Shown: one piece after another, positions 1 to 4,430 of the stretch
Layout: each line of letters begins with the position of its first letter
Position numbering within the stretch: position 1 is the first letter of the stretch
Assembly: GCA_031255895.1 (NCBI GenBank)
Contig: JAIRRQ010000016.1
Coordinates: 1-8,430 of the forward strand
DNA length: 8,430 nt
From: Methanocalculaceae archaeon
GTDB lineage: Archaea; Halobacteriota; Methanomicrobia; Methanomicrobiales; Methanocorpusculaceae
Direction of reading: 5' to 3'
The notes under the pieces: generated by a model
The model's database searches: none
Seen by the model: only the letters and a program-made list of their open reading frames with translations
Told to the model about the DNA's origin: nothing
Made by a program: the position numbers and the translations under genes

Positions 1-1
1 T

Positions 2-850
2 TCAAACGTATTCTGGGAACTCATCGATGATGCGGTATACTTCCTGTCCTGCCTGTTTGTTGATGGTCATGACGACATTAATCGCGGCAAGTTCTTTAAT
101 GAACGCACCATCGTTGTTGGTACAGTGCAGAAGCTCTTTCATGGGTCTGGCAAGATGAGCATGCCAATTGTTCAGCATGTCTTGAAATGTTGCGAGGGTG
201 GCAGCAGAAAAATCGGAGCTTTCCTGTACATTTTTTGGACGATGTGGGTTCCCTTCCGCTTCGTATCGATAGAGTACTTTGCCGGAGATGGCATCGAACA
301 CCTCTAGAAAAAGTCGCGGTGTCTTCTGCACAAATCTGATTCCAGCTCCACATGGTATCTTTGGATCGGTCTCGGCATTCCAGAGTTCCGAGGGAATACC
401 ATTTGGAAATGCGGGGCATGTTTGCCATCCATTTCTGCCAAAGTGATGAATGCACACGCCGCAGATTTTGCTCAGATGAATAATATCGTTTTTTTGTGGA
501 ATAGGATCGATTTGTTCAGCCAAAGATTCTGCCCAAGCGAAATGGGATACGAAACGGGATAAATTGTATGCATCGCGACGGATGGGTGTACAGTTGCGCC
601 TTGAGATTTGGTCTGTGTTGAGAATGATTGGGGTATTTTTTGGAGTTTCAGCGACAATATTCAATCTGTCACCCACAAAGGTAGTTGTTGCAAGCAGGAG
701 ACAGATCAGGCCTTTGTCCTTGTCGTAGTAACAGTAGGCAAGAAAACTATTGGCATCGGTGTGGGGTGTGTTGCAATGTCTCGTGATTGTGCCGTCAAAG
801 AGGAGATATTGTTTGTGAAGCGTGGCAAATCGAAATCTGGCAAAGTGCAT
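2..850 (-). CDS. Hypothetical protein with a C-x2-C...C-PAFPNGIP cysteine motif
   Basis: I do not recognise the full-length protein and assign no function. From the ATG at 850 it has 282 residues. No signal peptide or clear membrane segment is visible, although residues 48-59 (LICLLLATTTF) are hydrophobic. The notable part is a cysteine block in the second half: C130 and C133 (CGVC), C145 followed by PAFPNGIP (146-153), then C167. From memory, C-x-AFP-x-GIP is a conserved block in short uncharacterised prokaryotic proteins, where the cysteines look suited to metal binding; that role is inference. Start choice: the frame extends upstream to a TTG at 925, but that stretch holds a 14-bp palindrome and part of an inverted repeat. 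The ATG at 850 has a TATA-like ATTTATCA (minus strand, about 882-889) roughly 35 nt upstream. Neither start has a Shine-Dalgarno. The gene is divergent from pdxS, and its TGA stop lies at the window edge. Confidence 0.7.
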   Translation of the reverse strand: MHFARFRFATLHKQYLLFDGTITRHCNTPHTDANSFLAYCYYDKDKGLICLLLATTTFVGDRLNIVAETPKNTPIILNTDQISRRNCTPIRRDAYNLSRFVSHFAWAESLAEQIDPIPQKNDIIHLSKICGVCIHHFGRNGWQTCPAFPNGIPSELWNAETDPKIPCGAGIRFVQKTPRLFLEVFDAISGKVLYRYEAEGNPHRPKNVQESSDFSAATLATFQDMLNNWHAHLARPMKELLHCTNNDGAFIKELAAINVVMTINKQAGQEVYRIIDEFPEYV

Positions 851-889
851 ATGGTGGATTAGTATGTCTGTCGCAGAAATTGATAAATG

Positions 890-953
890 TGAGACTTCTT
901 TTCGATCGAAAATCCCTGGATTCAAAAAATATCTAACATTTTCGGAAGTCTCA
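890..953. repeat. 9-bp inverted repeat TGAGACTTC / GAAGTCTCA
   Basis: The arms at 890-898 and 945-953 are exact reverse complements, separated by 46 nt that contain the TTTTCGATCGAAAA palindrome. Pairing can extend outward through one G-T and two A-T pairs. The repeat sits between the divergent minus-strand gene and pdxS, so it is a plausible pair of operator half-sites or a large stem-loop. No T-tract follows it, so it does not look like a terminator. Confidence 0.5.
899..912. promoter_or_regulatory. Perfect 14-bp palindrome TTTTCGATCGAAAA (operator-like)
   Basis: All seven base pairs of the dyad match. A perfect 14-bp palindrome has a chance of about 1 in 16,000 per position in random sequence, and a second unrelated one lies 62 bp away. 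It lies just upstream of the ATG chosen for the minus-strand gene, near that gene's likely promoter. The binding protein is unknown. Confidence 0.45.
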
Positions 954-964
954 TATCATTTCAA

Positions 965-974
965 CAAAATAAAT
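965..974 (+). promoter_or_regulatory. Candidate TATA box for pdxS
   Basis: The AT-rich stretch CAAAATAAAT immediately precedes the 975-988 palindrome. An archaeal start about 25 bp downstream would fall near 995-1000, giving a leader of roughly 35-40 nt before the pdxS ATG. An alternative TATA-like element, CAATATTTAA at 1016-1025, is only 11 bp from the ATG and so is too close for normal spacing. Confidence 0.3.
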
Positions 975-988
975 GTAGAACGTTCTAC
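975..988. promoter_or_regulatory. Perfect 14-bp palindrome GTAGAACGTTCTAC (operator-like, pdxS promoter)
   Basis: The dyad is perfect over 14 bp. It lies directly downstream of the candidate TATA box and upstream of the predicted pdxS start site. In archaeal promoters, a repressor bound there would block polymerase recruitment or escape. It is therefore a good candidate for control of PLP synthesis, but no matching regulator is encoded in the window. Confidence 0.5.
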
Positions 989-1035
989 GGTGGAATATGC
1001 TCAGCCGTCTGAATACAATATTTAATGTGATATTT

Positions 1036-1911
1036 ATGATAGAAAATCGTCTGAAACTGAACAGGGAATTCGCACAAATGCTGAAAGGTGGAGTTATTAT
1101 GGATGTGACAACATCGGATCAGGCAAAGATTGCCGAAGATGCGGGTGCATGTGCGGTTATGGCTCTGGAACGTATTCCTGCAGATATCCGTGTGGCAGGT
1201 GGGGTGTCTCGGATGAGCGATCCGAAAATGATCAAAAGTATTCAGGATGTTGTATCGATTCCGGTGATGGCAAAGGTTCGTATCGGCCATTTTGTTGAAG
1301 CACAAATTCTTGAGGCAATTGAGATTGATTACATTGATGAGAGTGAAGTCCTGTCCCCAGCAGACGACGTGTACCACATCGACAAAACACAGTTTAAGGT
1401 GCCGTTTGTGTGCGGCGCAAAAAATCTTGGTGAGGCACTCCGTCGTGTTGCCGAGGGTGCGGCAATGATTCGGACGAAGGGCGAGGCAGGGACCGGTGAC
1501 GTAGTGCAGGCTGTCCGTCACATGCGCACGATGCAGAGTGAAATCCGTCGGGTTGTAGGGATGCGTAGCGATGAATTGTACGAGACGGCAAAGCAATTTC
1601 AAGTCCCCTACGATCTGATTCATTTTGTGCACGAAAATGGAAAACTACCTGTGGTGAATTTTGCTGCAGGTGGCGTTGCGACTCCTGCGGATGCGGCGCT
1701 TATGATGCAACTTGGTGCCGAGGGTGTCTTTGTAGGTTCGGGCATTTTCAAGTCGGGTGATCCGGTGAAACGTGCGGCTGCTATTGTGAAAGCTGTGACG
1801 AATTATAATAACCCGAAGATGCTGGCTGAGTTTTCCGAGGATCTCGGTGAGGCGATGATTGGTATTAATGCGGATGAAATTGCGATTTTGCTTGCTGAGC
1901 GGGGTCTGTAA
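1036..1911 (+). CDS. pdxS: Pyridoxal 5'-phosphate synthase subunit PdxS
   Basis: PdxS is the synthase subunit of the DXP-independent vitamin B6 pathway. It condenses ribose 5-phosphate, glyceraldehyde 3-phosphate and ammonia into PLP. The (beta/alpha)8-barrel family signatures are plain: KGGVIMDV (17-24), [13 protein letters not shown] (40-52), [12 protein letters not shown] (55-66), [14 protein letters not shown] (76-89), [11 protein letters not shown] (100-110) and RTKGEAGTG (146-154). Lys80 aligns with the lysine that forms the Schiff base with ribose 5-phosphate, Lys148 with the second catalytic lysine, and Asp23 with the conserved active-site aspartate. The length of 291 residues is normal. 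I chose the ATG at 1036 because family proteins begin shortly before the KGGVIMDV block; an in-frame ATG at 997 would add an atypical hydrophobic 13-residue extension. No convincing Shine-Dalgarno is seen. pdxT follows after 6 bp, so the two are almost certainly cotranscribed. Confidence 0.97.
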   Translation: MIENRLKLNREFAQMLKGGVIMDVTTSDQAKIAEDAGACAVMALERIPADIRVAGGVSRMSDPKMIKSIQDVVSIPVMAKVRIGHFVEAQILEAIEIDYIDESEVLSPADDVYHIDKTQFKVPFVCGAKNLGEALRRVAEGAAMIRTKGEAGTGDVVQAVRHMRTMQSEIRRVVGMRSDELYETAKQFQVPYDLIHFVHENGKLPVVNFAAGGVATPADAALMMQLGAEGVFVGSGIFKSGDPVKRAAAIVKAVTNYNNPKMLAEFSEDLGEAMIGINADEIAILLAERGL

Positions 1912-1917
1912 AATTCT

Positions 1918-2484
1918 ATGCGGATTGGTGTCCTTGCTTTACAAGGGGCGTTTGTGGAACATATTTCACGTTTTTCATTCCTTGGTGTGGAAACGTCTGA
2001 GATTCGGAAGGCTGCGGATTTTGGTGAACAATTTGATGGTTTGGTGATTCCAGGTGGCGAGAGCACGACGATGACGAAACTCTTGCATGATCTTGGTATG
2101 TTGGGGATTCTGCGGGATCTGATCTCCGATGGTCTTCCTGTGATGGGCACGTGTGCTGGTTTGATCGTTCTTGCAAAACGTGTTGAGGGGGGTGTTCCCT
2201 GTCTTGCGACGATGAATATCACGGCGGTGCGCAATGCCTATGGGAGACAGTTGGGAAGTTTCGAAACAATTGCATCTTTTGCAGATATGGGTGATGTTCC
2301 TATGACGTTTATCCGCGCTCCCTCGATCTGCGATTTAGGAGACGACGTCGAAATTCTTGCGGTTGTGAATAGACGCATTGTTGCGGTACGGGAAAAAAAT
2401 CAGTTGGCACTTGCGTTCCATCCAGAACTCGAGATGGATGTGAGGATTCATGCGTTTTTTTTGGATATGATTGCAGGTAACTGA
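1918..2484 (+). CDS. pdxT: PLP synthase glutaminase subunit PdxT
   Basis: PdxT hydrolyses glutamine and channels the ammonia into PdxS; a 12+12 complex is typical for the family. It is a class I (triad) glutamine amidotransferase of 188 residues, the usual size. Visible signatures are the N-terminal IGVLALQGAFVEH (3-15), the oxyanion loop PGGESTTM (45-52), the nucleophile elbow MGTCAGL with Cys79, and AFHPEL, which supplies His168 and Glu170 and completes the triad. All catalytic residues are present, so the enzyme should be active. The ATG lies 6 bp after the pdxS stop. No well-spaced Shine-Dalgarno is visible; the nearest G-run (GCGGGG) is inside the pdxS end, about 18 nt upstream, so translation may depend on coupling. 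T-rich DNA follows the stop. Confidence 0.97.
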   Translation: MRIGVLALQGAFVEHISRFSFLGVETSEIRKAADFGEQFDGLVIPGGESTTMTKLLHDLGMLGILRDLISDGLPVMGTCAGLIVLAKRVEGGVPCLATMNITAVRNAYGRQLGSFETIASFADMGDVPMTFIRAPSICDLGDDVEILAVVNRRIVAVREKNQLALAFHPELEMDVRIHAFFLDMIAGN

Positions 2485-2486
2485 TC

Positions 2487-2491
2487 TTTTT
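2487..2491 (+). terminator. Oligo-T tract after pdxT
   Basis: A T5 run starts 2 nt after the pdxT stop, and a T8 run (2455-2462) lies just inside the gene end. Further T-rich runs follow at 2632-2638 and 2748-2759. Archaeal polymerase terminates at such tracts without needing a hairpin. The exact end point cannot be read from sequence alone. Confidence 0.35.
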
Positions 2492-2612
2492 CTGTCTGGG
2501 TGAGTGTTCATTCCATCGATCAACTTGGCAACGGTAAAATTTCGAATGATAATCTCTCCGTTTACAGAGTTGCATATGGGTAATGTTTTCTGAGATGATG
2601 CCAAACGTTTCA

Positions 2613-2843
2613 TTATGTGAGTTTTTGAGTGTTTTTTTCTGCGTGAAATAGTTGATGATGATGAGACAATCGTTTTGGTCTCTCCCTGAATGCTTCTACT
2701 GCTTTGTCGACTGAAATAGCGCTGATTTCATCACTTACGTGGATGATTTTTATTTTTTTGAATATAAGTTGTGTTCCTTTGGAGATGACAGAGTATTCAC
2801 CAATCGTCAATTTCCGCTCTGTTTTCCAGAACATGTTTCGCAC
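2613..2843 (-). other. Uncertain minus-strand small ORF (76 codons), possibly relic or noncoding
   Basis: From a GTG at 2843 (or an ATG at 2834) this frame reads 76 codons. The first 50 residues look protein-like, with mixed charged and hydrophobic segments such as [16 protein letters not shown] and HVSDEISAISVDKAVEAF. The tail (SHHHQLFHAEKNTQKLT) looks noncoding. Its TAA overlaps by one base the ATG of a second minus-strand frame (2335-2613) that runs 150 nt into antisense of pdxT. No family is recognised and no Shine-Dalgarno is seen. It could be a real small gene, a decayed gene or chance. Confidence 0.2.
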
Positions 2844-2856
2844 AAAACATTTCGCA
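2830..2856. repeat. Degenerate direct repeat AACATGTTTCGCA / AACATTTCGCA
   Basis: Two copies at 2830-2842 and 2846-2856 differ by a 2-nt deletion and are 16 bp apart start to start. They lie 62-88 bp upstream of the dcd ATG, where an upstream regulatory site could sit. The first copy contains the palindrome AACATGTT. Chance is not excluded. Confidence 0.3.
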
Positions 2857-2917
2857 GTATCACATACATCGCATCACCTCTATTCTTTTTGTATCTCTAC
2901 ATCATATAATTAAAAAT

Positions 2918-3481
2918 ATGATTCTGGTAGACTGGGAAATTGCAGATCACATAGCACGTGGGTTTATCGGTGTGGATCCATACGAACCAACACTCATACA
3001 GCCGAATTCGCTGGACATACGTCTTGGCAACCACTTCGTCTGGTACGAACCTTGTGACGACGTTATAGACCCATACAAAAGAGAGACTATTATCTCTCAC
3101 ACGAACGAATGGAAAGGTTCTTATTTTGACATCATGCCTGGTCAGTTCGTTCTTGCTGAAACCTTCGAAACTATCACCCTCCCAGACAACATAGTATCCT
3201 CAATAGAAGGAAAAAGTAGCGTTGCACGCCTTGGTATCGAACTCCATCAGACCGGAGGTTGGATAGATGCCGGATTTTCCGGAACCATCACACTTGAAAT
3301 GTGCAATGCCAACTGCCGATCGGTTCGTGTTCACGCAGGAATGCCCATTGGTCAGCTCGTTTTCTACGTAACCAGACGTTGTGCCTGTCCTTACGGCGAA
3401 AAACTCGATGCGAAATATCAGAACCAGAAAAACGCAACAATCTCGCGGTACGAAAAGAATACCATCCGAAATGTCGAATAA
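2918..3481 (+). CDS. dcd: dCTP deaminase (possibly bifunctional dCTP deaminase/dUTPase)
   Basis: This enzyme deaminates dCTP to dUTP, or to dUMP if bifunctional, on the route to dTTP. It belongs to the trimeric dUTPase-fold family and has 187 residues. Motifs are [10 protein letters not shown] (28-37), the substrate loop GKSSVARLG (98-106), [18 protein letters not shown] (110-127) with Glu127 as the catalytic acid, IGQL, and the C-terminal [13 protein letters not shown] that closes over the active site. HQT-x-GWIDAGF together with IGQL resembles the bifunctional Methanocaldococcus enzyme more than E. coli Dcd (HVTAHRIDPGW, IGAL). That makes bifunctionality plausible but unproven. Gly113 replaces the alanine usual at this loop position. 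The ATG has no Shine-Dalgarno and follows AT-rich sequence, so the transcript may be leaderless or short-leadered. The dehydrogenase gene follows after 91 bp. Confidence 0.93.
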   Translation: MILVDWEIADHIARGFIGVDPYEPTLIQPNSLDIRLGNHFVWYEPCDDVIDPYKRETIISHTNEWKGSYFDIMPGQFVLAETFETITLPDNIVSSIEGKSSVARLGIELHQTGGWIDAGFSGTITLEMCNANCRSVRVHAGMPIGQLVFYVTRRCACPYGEKLDAKYQNQKNATISRYEKNTIRNVE

Positions 3482-3505
3482 GCACAACTAACCAATTACT
3501 CCATA

Positions 3506-3510
3506 TTTTT
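3506..3510 (+). terminator. Weak oligo-T tract between dcd and mdh
   Basis: A T5 run lies 25 bp after the dcd stop in a 91-bp gap. It could end some dcd transcripts, or it could be part of a promoter for the dehydrogenase gene (CATATTTTT as a TATA-like element). The sequence does not settle which, so a dcd-mdh-polB operon is possible but not shown. Confidence 0.2.
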
Positions 3511-3572
3511 GATTTGTCTCGCTGAATAGGATGGCCAACTCTCATAACCTGCCCCGTTCAATATAACTGGAT

Positions 3573-4430
3573 ATGACAGTACTGGCATGCCTTGGTGCTG
3601 GCCGGATCGGGGGGGAGGTAGCCTTCCTCGCAGCAACTCTCGGTCTCGTCGATGAAGTAATTCTGCACGACATGTATGAGCGGATCTCCATTGCGCAGAA
3701 ACTTGATATAATCCACGCAGTGGACATCCCTGTCTCTTGTGACATAAAACGTCTGCGGGATGCAGATTTCTGTGTATTTTCCGCAGGATCCGCGAGAACT
3801 CCAAATGTCAAAACGCGTGCAGATCTCTTCGATACAAATTTGCCGGTAGCTAGGGAAGCAGCAAAAATGCTTGCAGGATTTGGTGGCAACCTCGTCGTCG
3901 TCACCAATCCCATGGATATTTTTACCTGGTACTTCGCAAAACATACCACTCTTGCGCAGGAGCAGATACTTGGATTCGGTGGTCTTCTGGACAGTCGTAG
4001 ATTTTCTCTCGCACTCACTTCCATCGGAATCACGGGTGATGCTCATGTCCTTGGTGAACATGGAGAGCACCAGGTCCCCATCTTTTCGCACCTCGAAATC
4101 GACGTACCCTACGTAGTTCGTGAAGAAATTCTCACGAACATCCGTGACTCCTCTATGCCGATTATCAAAGGAAAATCTGGGACAATTTTTGGTCCAGCCT
4201 ACCACATTTGCAACATGATAAAATATATCGTAACTGATTCACACCAGTTAATTACCTGCTCCATCCCCGCTGATGGTGCCTACAACATCGATGGTTGTGC
4301 ACTTGGCCTTCCCGTCGTTCTCGGTAGAAACTGTGCCACAATTGACGATTCCTGGGTTTTCGACGACTGGGAAGAGAACAAACTCCGTGATGCAGTCGAT
4401 TATCTTACCAGCCTTTGTAGGAGGTTTTGA
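3573..4430 (+). CDS. mdh: NAD-dependent lactate/malate dehydrogenase family protein
   Basis: This is an L-2-hydroxyacid dehydrogenase of the LDH/MDH superfamily, most likely malate dehydrogenase interconverting malate and oxaloacetate in the cytoplasm. The Rossmann loop GAGRIG is at 8-13. Asp33 closes strand beta-2, which favours NAD(H). VVTNPMD (109-115), LLDSRRF with Asp140 and Arg143, and GEHGEHQVP with catalytic His163 complete the active site. The substrate-loop arginines are Arg75 and Arg82; arginine at the first position points to malate over lactate. Unusual points: the loop between these arginines (TPNVKT) is one residue longer than in typical MDHs (for example KPGMS) and lacks the usual glycine; the catalytic histidine is followed by Gly-Glu instead of Gly-Asp; and 285 residues is somewhat short. 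Substrate is therefore less certain than family. There is no Shine-Dalgarno before the ATG. The TGA stop overlaps the polB ATG. Confidence 0.85.
   Translation: MTVLACLGAGRIGGEVAFLAATLGLVDEVILHDMYERISIAQKLDIIHAVDIPVSCDIKRLRDADFCVFSAGSARTPNVKTRADLFDTNLPVAREAAKMLAGFGGNLVVVTNPMDIFTWYFAKHTTLAQEQILGFGGLLDSRRFSLALTSIGITGDAHVLGEHGEHQVPIFSHLEIDVPYVVREEILTNIRDSSMPIIKGKSGTIFGPAYHICNMIKYIVTDSHQLITCSIPADGAYNIDGCALGLPVVLGRNCATIDDSWVFDDWEENKLRDAVDYLTSLCRRF
4420..4425 (+). promoter_or_regulatory. Strong Shine-Dalgarno GGAGGT for polB
   Basis: GGAGGT lies inside the last codons of the dehydrogenase gene, 4 nt before the ATG at 4430. It fixes the polB start at 4430 and not at the in-frame TTG at 4427. It is the only textbook Shine-Dalgarno seen before a gene in this window, fitting an internal operon gene, while the other starts look leaderless. 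Confidence 0.85.

Larger units (their letters stand above)
2485..2917. other. Gene-poor T-rich intergenic region between pdxT and dcd
   Basis: No recognisable plus-strand gene lies here. A 69-codon plus-strand ORF at 2704-2913 is antisense to a better-looking minus-strand frame and has no start signals. The contents are T-tracts likely to end pdxST, the weak minus-strand ORF pair, a degenerate direct repeat at 2830-2856 and the AT-rich dcd promoter. Plus-strand base composition changes across this gap from G-rich (pdxST) to C-rich (dcd onward). Confidence 0.6.

Noticed and set aside
608..862. 84-codon plus-strand ORF
   Set aside because: It overlaps the minus-strand hypothetical gene in antisense. 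That gene's longer frame and cysteine motif make it the better reading.
985..1632. 215-codon minus-strand ORF across pdxS
   Set aside because: It is antisense to the certain pdxS gene, and its translation is rich in Cys and His with no family features. It is a shadow frame.
2661..2680. GAGAC...GTCTC inverted repeat in the pdxT-dcd gap
   Set aside because: It is only a 5-bp stem with a 10-nt loop and no adjoining T-tract; this is expected by chance.
2821..2845. Possible origin-recognition box (TTTCCAG...GTTTCG) near the skew change
   Set aside because: It does not match the TTCCAGTGGAAAC core of euryarchaeal ORB elements, and no cdc6/orc1 gene is present in the window.
2704..2913. 69-codon plus-strand hydrophobic ORF before dcd
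   Set aside because: Its hydrophobicity is explained by T-rich DNA. There is no Shine-Dalgarno, and it occupies the dcd promoter region.
3558..4205. 215-codon minus-strand ORF across the dehydrogenase gene
   Set aside because: It is antisense to a gene with clear catalytic motifs; the composition is odd and no start signals are present.
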